64,000 nt of DNA from Talaromyces rugulosus (Eukaryota; Ascomycota; Eurotiomycetes; Eurotiales; Trichocomaceae): positions 2,666,001 to 2,730,000 of the forward strand of contig NC_049562.1 in NCBI RefSeq assembly GCF_013368755.1, given 5' to 3'. The translations under genes were made by a program, and so were the position numbers. The stretch's first letter is position 1. Each line of letters begins with the position of its first letter. The notes under the pieces were generated by a model that saw nothing but the letters and a program-made list of their open reading frames with translations, ran no database searches and was not told the DNA's origin. Of this stretch, positions 13,047-24,771 are shown piece after piece.

Positions 13047-15776
13047 ATGAATCACGATGTCACAAAAACGCGGCAACCTCGCAAAAGAGCACGTGTTGCC
13101 TGCTCATGGTGTCATGATCGCAAGATACGATGTGATGTTTCGGTTCAAGGAATTCCCTGCACAAACTGCTTGCTTGACTGTCATGACTGTTTAGTTAACA
13201 CAAAGAGGTATAGAGGGTAAGTGTTTGATTTATAAATCTCCTGAGGTCGGCTCTGATTCAGATCGCAGGTCGATACTACAGGACAGTGCGACTCGGTCCT
13301 CATCGGCCCATAGTAGAGCCTTGACATCAGGGACGAGTGGAAATACAAGCGAACAGAGAATAGTTATTACACCTACTAACCTTGGGGCCCCTGGATTGGC
13401 CGCCACTCAACAACTTTCCAATATATCCAGTTTACCAGCACTTGACAACCATCCTACCTTTCCATGGGAAACTGGTGAGTGGTCTTCATTTCGCGTATTC
13501 TCACGGCTGCTCACTTTCAACTGGAGGTACTGACAATACTCGAAGACAACAGTCTACCATCAACGTTTTCGTTTTCATACCAAGAGCATCCTACCTTTGC
13601 AAGAAATATTCCTTTCTCATCATATGACTTCGTATCCTTGCATGGCCTTAACCGACTACCTCCCGAGGATATCAGCTTCTTAGGGCTGAAAGGGTGCCTT
13701 CAAGTTCCGAATCGATCAAATCTAGATGTGCTTCTTAGGAAATATTTCTTACATGTTCATCCTTGTCTTCCGGTGTTGGATGAAGCAGAAATCTGGCGAA
13801 TGTATGACGGCAACTGTTCTCAAAACAGGTCTCCCCAGAAGCTGTCGCTCTTGGTTCTACAAGCTATACTCTTTGCTAGCAGTGCTGTAGGCCCTCCACA
13901 TAATCAAATTTTCCTGATTACATACTCACAAAAGGCTAACGGAGTAGTTTGTTCCTTTGAAAACACTCACAGACATGGGATTCTCTGATGCAAGGAGTGC
14001 TCGAACCGCCTTGTATCATAGAACAAAGGTAGGAGTTATGCTATCTTCTACTTGCTGAAACGGTGTTAAACTGGTATTACAGCTCTTGTTTGACCTAGAC
14101 GCAGAGACAAATATTTTATCACGTGGCCAAGGAGCCATTCTGTTAACATTCCAGACTACAGCTTCAGACCTCTTTTCTGGAACGCACTGGCTGTCAGCAG
14201 CAATCCAATTGGCTAAATCAGCAGAGGCTGACATCTCTGATCATGAAATGGGAGATAAAACCCCAGAGACTCTAGCCAAGAAAAGACTGTGGTGGTGTAT
14301 CATCCTTCGTGATAGGATACATTCTCTAGCCCTCAGACGCCCAATTCAGCTCCGGCCAGACCAAGCACATATTGGTTGTGACTATCTGCACGAAAAAGAC
14401 ATGGAGGATGAGATTAAACATTCAAAAGTCTACAGTGCGGATGAGAAACGACAATTGGTTCATATTTTCCGCCTCCAGTGCCAATTGGCTGTCAGCATTA
14501 CGGACCTGATCACAATTGTGTATTCTCCCCTTTGGAGCACTCTCCCGGAATTTATTTCAGCAAAAAATGCTATCAGCACCCAAAATGAAATTGACGAAAT
14601 GAAATATTCCCTCCAAAAATGGGCTGAAATAGCCGCGAAGACCCTGGGAACATCCTCCACTTCTGCCAGTGTTATCATGTTTACTAAGTTAACATACATG
14701 TACTATGAGTGAGTTGGGATAGCTGTGATTTGTGTATTCATTCCTCTCAACTCTAACGATTCCTTTCACAGCTCTGCCCGACTTGCAGTTTATCATTATG
14801 AAGCGCTAATATGGGAGACACGATACGAGTACCATTACCCAAGTAGCATACAACCCATCAAGGCCGAAATCGAAGAAGTGATGTTGAGTATGAATGAGAA
14901 TATTGAAGAGTTAATCACTCAAGGGCTGGCATGCTATCTTCCGATCAGCGCGTAAGTCACTCATCAACTCATTGCTTGCAGGTCGTTTTATATGATTTTT
15001 TGAGCTAATTTATTCACTCTTTCTTCCCTAGTATTGCGCATGCCGCCCTTCCACTCGTGCTTAGCGTCCTCGACTCAGAGCTATCCTCAACTAGACTACA
15101 ACTAGTAGCACGGCAACGCCGGCTGCATTTTTATAAACAAATAATGCTGGTCCTTCAATCGCGCTACGAAGCTGCTGATAAGGTTTGTTCGTTCGTCGAC
15201 GATGTTATCACCTATTCTAAATTAAAGCTCGATTTGAACTCTACTGGGATGATCACTGGCTCCGGTGTCGATAATGAGTCTTTACAAAACTTGAATAGGA
15301 GTAACGATATCGCGTCTAGGTCACGCGAACGATATCAAGTACCAGGACGACGAATGAAGACCATTTGCGAGTTTTTCTTTCGCCAGACTCGCTCATATCT
15401 CCGCCTAGCTTTACTTCTAGATCATGCTCTCTCTAGAGGCAAATACCCTCGGCAAGATGATATCGAACGCCTCTGGAAGAGACTACGACTCTCTGACACA
15501 GACAAGTCATCTAGCAGCTTGTGCAACGATCAAACAGAAGCTGCGACAGCGCAAGCTCCCCAACCAATGAACTCGGTAGTAGAGAATGAGAGGGTCCCTC
15601 AGAATCCTAGTTGGTCGAGCCTCCGGCCCTCAGACATTGAATTTTCGGAGACTGGTTGCATCTGCCCTGCTAATATCATGATAAATGACGACCTTCAATC
15701 ACAAACATCACTGGACAATTGTACGTCGGATATTCCATCTATTGTCTCGAACATTTGGGAAGATGTACATATTTGA
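13047..15776 (+). CDS. Zn2Cys6 transcription factor with fungal-specific domain, candidate local regulator
   Basis: Seven exons (13047-13216, 13269-13474, 13546-13886, 13948-14028, 14083-14708, 14772-14951, 15032-15776) give 782 aa. A basic leader RKRAR is followed by a binuclear zinc cluster near residues 19-48: C-x2-C-x6-C-x8-C-x2-C-x6-C (CSWCHDRKIRC...CTNCLLDCHDC). The middle-homology domain includes LFASSAFVPLKTLTDMGFSDAR...LLFDLDAETN and WWCIILRDRIHSLALRRP, the pattern of regulators related to cutinase transcription factor 1 and FarA. Its position directly upstream of a serine hydrolase, a transporter-like gene and a cutinase suggests it controls them. Confidence 0.85.
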
Positions 15777-16811
15777 CATTGAAAATATTCAATCTGCCGA
15801 TCAGAGCCATTCATTAGTGGAGCTGGCTCTCCCATTGTATTTTTGTCATCCTTTACGTACCCTTCATTGAGAATCAATAGTGTATTGTTGCCGAGACAGC
15901 CTACGTCTTGTTCACCCCCGCCTTTCTTTTTCTGCTATTCAAAGGAAATTAATACGAGGCTTGGCATCTCAGATTCTTCTCCAGAATCAAATTAAATTCA
16001 ACCGGAAAGACACCCCCCAAAAAAGGATGGAGCCCATTTACTCCACTCCATAACATATTTCACTAATTCTTGTGGGGCCAGTAGCCGAAATTCCTCGGCA
16101 ACTCAAATTCATTTGGCTTGCCATTCGTCGATCGCGTCACTCTGAAGGTTTCTGTACATCTGTGTACTAACCTAAACTGTAATGGAAAGCGTCATTCTCG
16201 TGAACCATCCATAGACTTTAGCTTGCCAGTGCCGAACCAAGAACCTAGGCAACAGGGGCATCAAACCAGCCTTTTGTATCTGAACCCAGTTGAGCAAACA
16301 AATATAGTTGCTAAGTTACATATATCCTTCTAGTGAATGTTCGTGGTAGTATAAGATCTGTCAGTTTTGTTGAACTTGGGATAAGCACTTGACGTTATAG
16401 TCCTGATGGCAGATAATCGAAGCTCATGTATCCAAGCTATAAGGGCAGTTTTCTTTGCTTTTGCGCCTTCATTACCGTTTCTCTACGCTGTTATGGGCGT
16501 CTAGTCATTATTAAAAAGTTCCGGTGGGATGATTTTCTCTCCATTCTGGCACTCACTATTTTGCAAACCCCGGTGCGAATAGACGAATAAGGAAATTTAA
16601 ATTGAATCAGTCCATATGTGGTCCAAGCTAGAAGCGAGGCAAGGTAGTAATACGGTTTACCGAGGTTTAAAGGGCGGAGCTAAACAAGCTAAATTGTTAT
16701 TTATACTCGGTACGTTGACCGTACACATGTTTACTTTAAGCTACTATCAGACTAATATCATTTCTCAGCTACTAGAGCTAAGATTACTACAAGATCGTTC
16801 CAAATCCAACA
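15777..16811. promoter_or_regulatory. Regulator/hydrolase intergenic region
   Basis: About 1 kb between the regulator stop and the hydrolase start. Contains the palindrome at 16085-16098. A TATA-like TTATTTATAC lies near 16696, about 115 bp before the ATG. A small open frame at 16118-16333 has no domain and is not called. Confidence 0.5.
16085..16098. promoter_or_regulatory. Palindrome CCGA-N6-TCGG, copy 1
   Basis: CCGAAATTCCTCGG, preceded by G and followed by C. One of five near-identical palindromes in the accessory block. It lies about 0.7 kb upstream of the hydrolase start and 0.3 kb after the regulator stop. Confidence 0.6.
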
Positions 16812-18352
16812 ATGGCGTCTTTATCTGCAACTGGCCTCTCTTTAATTGAGACAAAGCTTGATTCCTATACGAAGAAAGAAAATGGAATCCCAGGATTGGT
16901 TTTCACAGCAGTGAATCGAAACGGCGAGCGCTTGATCAATTATGCGTCAGGATTGCGAGGGATAGGAAGTGTTGAATCTATGACCGCAGATTCCACGTTC
17001 TGGATTGCATCATGTACAAAATTGGTCACAAGTGTTGCCGCAATGCAGCTCGTTGAAGCAAAGAAGCTTTCTTTGGATGACGCTGACATCGTGGAAACCA
17101 TTGCACCGGAACTCAAAATAGTTCAAGTGTTAGAGTCGGCGCCAGATGGATCTGTGCACCTGGTTGAGAAGAGGGGAAGGATTACGCTGCGAATGCTTTT
17201 AACTCATACTGGTATGTTAGAGCTCTTTGGATAATGAAGCATGATGCTGATTGTGTCCTTCAGCTGGGTTTGGATACAGTTTCCTGAATCCTAAGTTGAA
17301 GAAATGGAGCGAGCCTATTGGCCTTGCGGAATATTCTTGTTTAAATTATGATATTTTTAGACAACCGCTAGTGAATCATCCTGGTGAGCACTGGGAATAT
17401 GGTGTAAATTTGGATTGGGTTGGCCTCCTGGTTGAGCGAGTGACTCAAATGTCTTTGGACGATTACTTTCGAAAGTTCATCTTTGATCCTCTGGGAATTC
17501 AAAATATTGGCTTCTTTCCCACTTCAGCTATGAAGGAAAAGCTGGTATACCTACACGACCGGTTGTCGGATGGGAAAGTGGATATTCGTCAAGATGGGCA
17601 TCTTTACCGTCGTCCATTAGTTGCCCAAGGGAAGGAGGATATGAAAGATATTGTAAACTCAGGAGGGGCTGGGCTATTCAGTAATCCGGAGGATTTCTGT
17701 GGTATACAATATTGAAATTCCCAAACACCAAATGAACCCATCTGATGTTGACGGTTTTATTAGAGATCATCGCTACCCTTATCAATGATGGCTTCCACCA
17801 TAAAACGGGAAATCGCATTCTTCAGTCGGGTACGGTTGATGGTAAGTCTGCTTGTACTTGCATAAACGCCACGTTATATTCTGACGAGGACTGTCATTCA
17901 GCGATGTTCTCAAACCAGATACCTCAATTCCCTGACTTTGGACGGGGACTGCCCATCTCCTCTCCAAAGCCATATCTCACACATGCCGAAGCAGAGCTAT
18001 ACCCTCAGCCCCATCAGCAGCCACAGGGCTGGGGTCTCTCATTTTTCTATTTAGTCCACTCATCCCCCACCGGTCGGTCGGCTGAGTCGGGATTTTGGAG
18101 TGGCCTCGCTAATCTCATCTGGTGGGTCGACAGGACACACGGTGTTGGGGGCTTGATGGCTAGTCAGATGCTACCTTTTGGTGGTAAGTCATTTAATCTA
18201 CCATGGAATAATCCCTCGAATCGTCCGTAAAGTTTTAACCCATAACAGATCCTGACGTTTGGAGATGTGAATCGGAGGTGGAGCATATTTTGTACCAAAA
18301 TCTGAGAAAGGAGCCGCGAAGCAATAGCATGGCTAGCAAGTACACCTTGTAA
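16812..18352 (+). CDS. Beta-lactamase-fold serine hydrolase / transacylase-like enzyme
   Basis: Five exons (16812-17211, 17264-17701, 17764-17841, 17902-18183, 18249-18352) give 433 aa. The catalytic S-x-x-K motif is S67-C-T-K70 (WIASCTKLVTS). The second motif Tyr is in WEYGVNLDWVG. The late part has HGVGG near GLMASQMLPFG, the place of the third class-C motif. This family holds esterases, class C-like hydrolases and the LovD-type acyltransferases of fungal clusters. No secretion signal or membrane segment is visible, so it is probably cytosolic. The substrate is unknown; context with cutinase suggests ester hydrolysis or transfer. Confidence 0.8.
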
Positions 18353-18499
18353 ATCGTTAAAATGTATTTACAGGACGTCAAGAATACTCTTTTTTTTGTG
18401 GTCGTAAAGGTCCGAGGTTGGAACGTAGATTTCAGGTCTATCTAGTGCGGGTCTGGCTCAGGTCTAGACCTGCCTCATTGGAACCGAGGACACTCCAAG

Positions 18500-18513
18500 C
18501 CGAAGATTTTCGG
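18500..18513. promoter_or_regulatory. Palindrome CCGA-N6-TCGG, copy 2
   Basis: CCGAAGATTTTCGG with flanking G and C, giving a 16-bp dyad except for its centre. It lies about 235 bp upstream of the UNC93-type start codon, in the hydrolase/UNC93 gap. Confidence 0.65.
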
Positions 18514-18547
18514 CTCAGGAGGCTCAAGATTTAGCGCAACAGATACG

Positions 18548-18561
18548 CCGAGAACCTTCGG
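18548..18561. promoter_or_regulatory. Palindrome CCGA-N6-TCGG, copy 3
   Basis: CCGAGAACCTTCGG with flanking G and C. It begins 48 bp (about 4.6 helical turns) after the start of copy 2, in the same gap upstream of the UNC93-type gene. Confidence 0.65.
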
Positions 18562-18747
18562 CTTCTTGCACATGCTGACAATCTGGGGATTCTTTTGTGG
18601 GAGAAAGGCTTTTCGACTCGGAATGCGCATGGAGTTTAAACGGTTCAGGGCCTTTTTAAAAGGTCAACTGTAGCATCTGAGTAGAAAAGCAAAATGCATT
18701 CAGAAATTTCAAAATCAACCTGTTGAAAAACCTACAATCCATTCACC

Positions 18748-20581
18748 ATGCTACTGAAAGAAAAATTACGGCTGAATAAGTATGTACAACAGTTCTAAAC
18801 CATAAGCCAACTGCCGTTTATAATAGCATCTAGCCCATGGACCCAGAATTTTATCTCTGGTGTTATCCTGTTCCTCACTGTTGGCATCTATCTGGCGGTC
18901 ATTGGTATGTTAGAAGCGAACCACTGTTTGCCAAAATTTTAACTTGCAATAGGTCTTGGTGCAGGAGGAGGGAAAGCAAGTTCCGCTCATGTTGCAACCA
19001 TTACGTATACGTCCATATACGCCGTCTTTGCTGTTACCGGCTTCTTTGGTGGCAGTATTATGAACACGCTCGGACCGAGATGGACAATGACAGTTAGTGC
19101 CGTGTTCCGGATTATCTTATATTGATGAAACCTTTTACAGAATCCGGTATTTTACACACTATGGAGTATAATCTAACCAATTGATAGATAGGTTCACTGG
19201 GATATCCCCTCTATATTGCGAGTCTTTGGTACTATGATGTAACCGGGCATGAATGGTTTCCACTTATGGCTGGTGTATTCGGAGGCGCTGGTGCCGGCCT
19301 CCTCTGGACAGTTTCTGGTTTCATGTAAGACTGAAGAACAAAGTTTCCGACGATTTACTACAAGACTAATGATCCTTTGAACATAGACAGTTTGCCTATG
19401 CAGAGGAAAAAGACAAGGGAACATATATTGCATGGCAGCTGTTCCTTCTTGCCCTCGGATCAACAGTCGGCGCACTAGTGGCATTTGGAATCAGTGTTGA
19501 TGAGATCGGTTTAACGGGAGTACCAACTTCTGTATACCTGACATTTGTCATTATTATGTCCTCAGCCATTCTTGTCTCGTAAGTCTAGCCACTGGAACAC
19601 CATCGAATCCTCGTTTAAGACTTGGCATACTAGGGCTACAATGATTGTCTCGCCTCGGAAGATTATCCGAGAAGATGGAACTCATCTTGCGGTCTTCACT
19701 GCGACTGAATTCAGAACCGAACTCAAGGGATGTGTTGAGTTATTGAAAGACTGGTATGTGCTAGACCCTAGGTACAGAGAAGAACAGATATTGATTGGAT
19801 GTACAGGAGGATTGTTGCTCTTATTGTCCCGATGATAGCCACGGAGATGTCATCAGCATTGATTCCCACGCTGAGCGCTTATTCCTTTAACCTCCGCACG
19901 CGATCATTGAATAATGTCCTTTTCTGGGCCATTCAAATACCGGCAACTTTTCTCTATGGGCTTGTGTTAGACAATTCACGGTTTCGTAGACGTATTCGGG
20001 GCTTGACAGCACTCAGTATTGCCCTAGTCATGGTCATTATCAGCTGGTCATTGTCAATCATTATTCAGGTAAAACACCATCTGAAACGTGACCTCCCTTC
20101 TCCTGCTTGGGACTGGACAGACTCTGCCTTTGTGGAATTCAGTATCATGGTCATATTCACCGGAATTTCGTATGCTATTGATCAAATGGTTGTCATGTGG
20201 GTCATTAGCTCTTTCAGTAATGAGCCCAGATTGCTTGCCAGATATGGTGGATTTTTCAAGGGAATGTTGAGCGCAGGTTTGTGCATTGCCTTTGGAATGG
20301 AGTCTGGAAAGGTTTCCTACCTGTATGTTTTCTAACCCTACATCTTGCTACTTTACTTTGTTAACCGGCCAACTAGGAACCAAACAATTACCCAGAGTGT
20401 TTTGATGATCATTTCCTTCCCGATTATGTATTATATTGTCATGAAATGTGTCCTTGATACTAATTACTTTACCGAGGACAATGTTATTCCTCCCCAGCAT
20501 GTGGGCAGTGAGAAAGTCCAAATACTTAATATTGAGGACTCGGAGGGAAAAGCCGACGGTGAAGTAATCAACTTGGACTAG
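18748..20581 (+). CDS. UNC93-type (DUF895-like) membrane transporter
   Basis: Eight exons (18748-18779, 18834-18904, 18953-19092, 19188-19324, 19387-19578, 19634-19753, 19807-20322, 20377-20581) give 470 aa. About eleven or twelve hydrophobic segments, beginning FISGVILFLTVGIYLAVIGLGAGG. Motifs typical of fungal UNC93-like proteins are visible: GLGAGG after helix 1, DGTHLAVF in the central loop, and YSFNLRTRSLNNVLFW after it. Yeast and fungal members are poorly characterised; some UNC93 relatives regulate channels, others resemble MFS permeases. The C-terminus is polar and cytosolic. Two palindromes sit just upstream. Confidence 0.8.
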
Positions 20582-21065
20582 GGCCTGGAGAATGTGAAAA
20601 TACAGAAAGTAGAGAGGGTTTCTGCATTTCCAGGAATGGTGGTCCACTGCTTTTATGACACATAACCTTTGTCGGCTCTTAAAAATATGTGATATTGTTG
20701 TTTGTTAGTTGGAATCAAGGGAAGAATTAACAAAGTGCACCTTACGTGGCATTGAGAAGAAATTATAAGAAGTATGATTTAATTTCCAATATATACTAAA
20801 GACCCGGTGGGATATTAAAATCCAATCCGTGTTTTTCTTCACATGGATAGTGCTGATACTGCTTTCTTTTCCTTAATATTTCCTATACTTAGGGCGGGAG
20901 GAACATGATTAGTCTAGCTGCCCACATATTGAGCTATGAGGCTATCACAAGCAAAAAGGTGCGGGGATAAAGTATCTCAATAAGTAGGCGGAGAAATGAA
21001 AACAGTATAGGCTAAACGTTTCTTCGGCTCACATGAATTTACGGCTTCTGACTCAAACTGGGAGC

Positions 21066-21079
21066 CGAAAGGTTTCGGT
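21066..21079. promoter_or_regulatory. Palindrome CCGA-N6-TCGG, copy 4
   Basis: CCGAAAGGTTTCGG, preceded by G and followed by T. About 670 bp upstream of the cutinase start. Confidence 0.6.
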
Positions 21080-21265
21080 TAGGAGTAGCCTGGTCCTGCG
21101 GCTGATCAGGTGGCATTGGCCCAGCGGGTCATCATACAGGATTTTACCCCAGAATACCGCTTCCTATTTCGTATATTTACCTCCATATTTTTGTAGTGCT
21201 GTTATGTGGGACATGGGGCGCTCTACACAGGCGTGTGAGATACAGTCAACAATATACCGTTACAG

Positions 21266-21279
21266 CCGACAGTGTTCGG
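21266..21279. promoter_or_regulatory. Palindrome CCGA-N6-TCGG, copy 5
   Basis: CCGACAGTGTTCGG, preceded by G and followed by T. Begins exactly 200 bp after copy 4 and about 470 bp upstream of the cutinase start. Confidence 0.6.
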
Positions 21280-21625
21280 TAATCTGAAACACTCTCACAA
21301 GTGGAGATAGTGAGCATTTGAGAGCGAGGTAGTTCTCTCCATTGACCCTGGTCTTTCCTTTGTTACATGGCTTGAGTAGATGTGGGGAGTGAAACATTTT
21401 AATCTCCGATATTAACAGCTTTTCGAACGCAAAGATAAAATAGTCTGACATTTGCACGAAATGTCACCTCGGCTTTTCATTTTTTGAAAGGTGGTTTTGC
21501 CTATCTTTCCCTCTAGCTAAACAAGGTATACCGTGTATAGAAATCAATCTTTGAAGTAAATCCTTTAAGTATTATTCATGTGAATAAAATTGACACACGT
21601 GCCAAAAGAAAGAACCAGGACTACG

Positions 21626-21633
21626 TATATAAA
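21626..21633 (+). promoter_or_regulatory. TATA box of the cutinase gene
   Basis: TATATAAA lies 104 bp before the ATG, a normal fungal distance for a strongly regulated promoter. Confidence 0.6.
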
Positions 21634-21736
21634 TTACTTGCTGAGTCCTCCAGAAGTGTCGGTCTATTCCTGAACTCCTCAAGTCACACTAGAGCGCTCA
21701 ACACATTCACAAAATTATAGAAACTTCTATCATACA

Positions 21737-22701
21737 ATGCTCTTTTTGGTTGAAATATTCTTATTGTCCCTATTTGTGCTTGGGGCTCTTGCGTCTCGTG
21801 TGCCGGAATCAGATATACTTTCTTTCACCAAAAGAAACACTCCTCTTAATGAGTTCCTGAGCATTCTCATAGCCAACACACCCGCTGTCAATGTCTCTCT
21901 CACTGAGAGTACCAGCGTCATCACCACATTGGATAAGCTTCTGGCAATATCAACTGGAGCACAGACAATTTACAATGAATTAGAAGGGTCATGCCAGGAA
22001 TGGACTGTGATTTTTGCTCGCGGAACGGCTGAGCCAGGTAATGTCTGTGGTCCATCGTCTTTTGAGTTTAAAATGTGTGTAATTCAGAACTGATGCTAAT
22101 TCAGGTGGGAGTTCTGGTTGGACCTCCATTGTTCGATGCCCTTGGTGACCAATTTGGTTCCTCGAGCATTGCCATTCAAGGCGTCAATGGTTATTCAGCT
22201 TCGGTAGAAGACTATCTGGCAGGTGGAGATCCCGCTGGAAGTGCCGAAATGTACGTGCTCGTAGAATATACCATATCTTCGTGAGTGTGGGAGATGATTA
22301 TTAATGCTTCATAAACATCAGGGCCAACCAAATCGAAACTGCCAGATCCAAATGTCCAAACACGAAACTAATTGTAGCTGGCTACTCTCAGGGATGTCAG
22401 ATTGTACACAATGCTATTGCCAAGCTTGCAGCTACAACTACAACTTGGATTAGTAGTGTGTTACTTTTTGGGGATCCGGGTATGAGTTTTCTAACTCTTA
22501 AATACAATATAAACGTGCAGCTAATCAGCATTAGATGATGGAGAACTGTTGCCGAATATCCCAGCCTCAAAGACATTTACAGCGTGCCATGATGGAGATG
22601 ACATCTGCAAGAATGGTCTTTTCATCTTGCCCGCTCATCTTACTTACGCAGAGAATGTCACTGAGGCAGCTCAATTTGCGGCAGACGTGGCTTCCGCATG
22701 A
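21737..22701 (+). CDS. Secreted cutinase
   Basis: Four exons (21737-22042, 22105-22250, 22322-22479, 22535-22701) give 258 aa. A signal peptide (MLFLVEIFLLSLFVLGALA) leads into a cutinase domain: CQEWTVIFARGTAEPGN, VGVLVGPPLF, the catalytic-serine motif GYSQG, the aspartate loop HDGDDIC, and a late His in LPAHLTYAEN. The serine, aspartate and histidine triad is complete, and Cys residues match the usual disulfides. Intron 1 needs the weaker donor GTCTGT, chosen because it alone restores PGN-VGVLVG. Cutinases hydrolyse cutin and other aliphatic polyesters outside the cell. Confidence 0.9.
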
Positions 22702-24771
22702 AGTAGGATTGACACCGGAATAATTAATATGATCTAGCCATGATGACAGTTTTTTTATTTCAATTACCATGGGTACGGGTAAATATGTTTTATTCCGGAA
22801 GGGGACAAGGAAAACGTATGTAGAAGGCTTGGGTGGGGATGGACTTTTTCAAGAATTGAAGCAGGACTGTTGTTTGACAACCTACACACTAGAACTTGGA
22901 ATGGAGGGTAGCAGATTTGTTACAAGGAGCCCAGCCACTGTTTACATATGAAGTTAGCACACTGAAATTTGGATATGAAAACTGAACTTGTATATTCGGA
23001 GTCCGGAGGAGCTTGTTATAGCTCTTCATTAGGAATCTGTAATCACGTACGATCAGACTCATCTTTAATATATGTAACTGGAATCTTGCCTAGCCTATCC
23101 GTGAACCGGTTAACCGTCTAGGGGTTGATTGGGCGTGGCACTTGGTTGCCCTGGATACAGTTCAACCTACAGCTTAACTTGTCAGGATGAAAATGTCTCG
23201 GCAGCAATAGCTGCCTCTGTTACTAATAGGATTTTACTCCTGGAAAAGTATCACGACTACGTTGAAAATAACGATCTATACTATATCGCCAGTATTTTGG
23301 ATCCTCGAAGTCAAGGCGAAGTAGTTTTAAACATTACCGGGCAGAGACATAATCATCCCTTGAATTAGGGCGTTCTTGAAGAAAGCATATTCTGCCTCAA
23401 ACCAGTCAGGAGCCTCTACTGCGAGCACAAGATACAAGAGCCCTGAGGATCGATTTTCGGAGACTTTTCAACCTACACAGTGTAATGTAACTGAGTCTGA
23501 TGTCGATCAATATTTTGATACCCCTATCCTTAGTACTGGTTTTGCCATTAGTTAGAGTCAGACCAGATTTATATGAAACTGTTAGAAGGCCAATAGGCTT
23601 GAATTTACATGTATGGCCAAGGTCGCGCAAGGCCATCTTGCTATATTGGTAGTAGAGGTAGATATTGAGAGATTGTTTGGTGGCGGGTAAGATGCATTCG
23701 GGATTCGTCGATTTTCGATTTTCCATGAAAGCTAAGACCCTTGGGACCCTATTGAGATTGAAGATGCTGCTGCATGTTGCAGGTCTAAATAGACTACTAG
23801 TCTGCGTCACGTGTGTGACGGGTCTGGTTAATCGCTCGGGCACAGGCAAGGCTCTGTCGACAGTTTGCATTATTAAAGGCCTGAATTACTCAATGACCTA
23901 TCAAGCTCGCCATGTGACAGAAAAATATACTGATAAGTGATAACGAGATCGCTAGCTTGATGTGCGTTGTGTTGTGTGGGTCTGGTGGAGCCAGCATGAA
24001 AAATCCAAGATCAACATATACTACGAATTTATCCTGGGTTATCATGCATACCGGATGAATTAGTCATTTATGGATATATATAGGATATAGTAGTATAAAA
24101 AAAAACAACTAGGTACAGGTTGTGCTCGACTAACCTGCCGAAATGGGACATCAAAAAATTACTACATATGGAATCCACTTCCCGAACGGGCCTGAAAATT
24201 TCTCCCCGTCGCCGCTGACATTTTGCCGCTGCACGCCAGCAGGTATATAAAAAAAGACTAAGGCATAGCGTGGCCCATTCTTTTCACTTCCGCAGAGATG
24301 TCCGATCTAGTCACGCAAGAACCGGATCCACCGTGCGCCCATCTCTGTCGATAAATTTGCCCTGCTGACCACAAGGCTTTTCGGTCTCGACCCCTCTGCT
24401 GAATAAATTAGGGCTGCTCTAAGGACAGTGGACTCGCGCCTAGAATGCCCATGTAGGGCAGCAATGCACAATCTTCTTATTATTCACCGATTTGGGAGAT
24501 CCTGCCTAGTTCACCGCCAAATTCCATAGCCCTAGGCTCTGGAAAAATGATCCCGGTCCACAGACTTTTTCCCCCTACTATGTAGCAGCTAGCGAAAATA
24601 TCAATGGTGGAGACTTGTCTGGTGTTTTGCTCCCCCACCACCTTCGATTATCTATAAAAGGCTGCATGGATTTCTCGTACGCAACGGAAGGATTCAAGAT
24701 TCGCACACCTCTCAAGCACCTCTCAATTTTCCAGCTTTCGCCAGAACGGCCAGTTTCCCCAGGCCGAAAAC
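22702..24771. other. Intergenic with hAT relic
   Basis: About 2 kb. The middle (23129-23800) is a decayed hAT transposon. The rest carries no gene I can support; the last part is the promoter of the first MFS transporter. Confidence 0.5.
23129..23800 (+). mobile_element. Decayed hAT-family DNA transposon, 3' part of transposase
   Basis: Conceptual translation in broken frames gives hAT signatures in the right order: LEKYHDYVENNDLYYIAS followed by ILDPR, then DVDQYFDTPIL, then a KANRLEF...MAKVA...HLAI...VEVDIERLF segment, the C-terminal dimerisation region. At least three stops interrupt it, including TGT TAG where the family expects two Trp codons. No terminal inverted repeats or target duplication were identified. 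Only the C-terminal third is present. Confidence 0.7.

Larger units (their letters stand above)
20582..21736. promoter_or_regulatory. UNC93/cutinase intergenic region
   Basis: About 1.15 kb. Contains palindrome copies 4 and 5 and a TATA box in front of the cutinase. Small open frames are not convincing. Confidence 0.5.

Noticed and set aside
16118..16333. Small open frame between regulator and hydrolase
   Set aside because: No start context or domain; contains no recognisable signal and overlaps a likely promoter.
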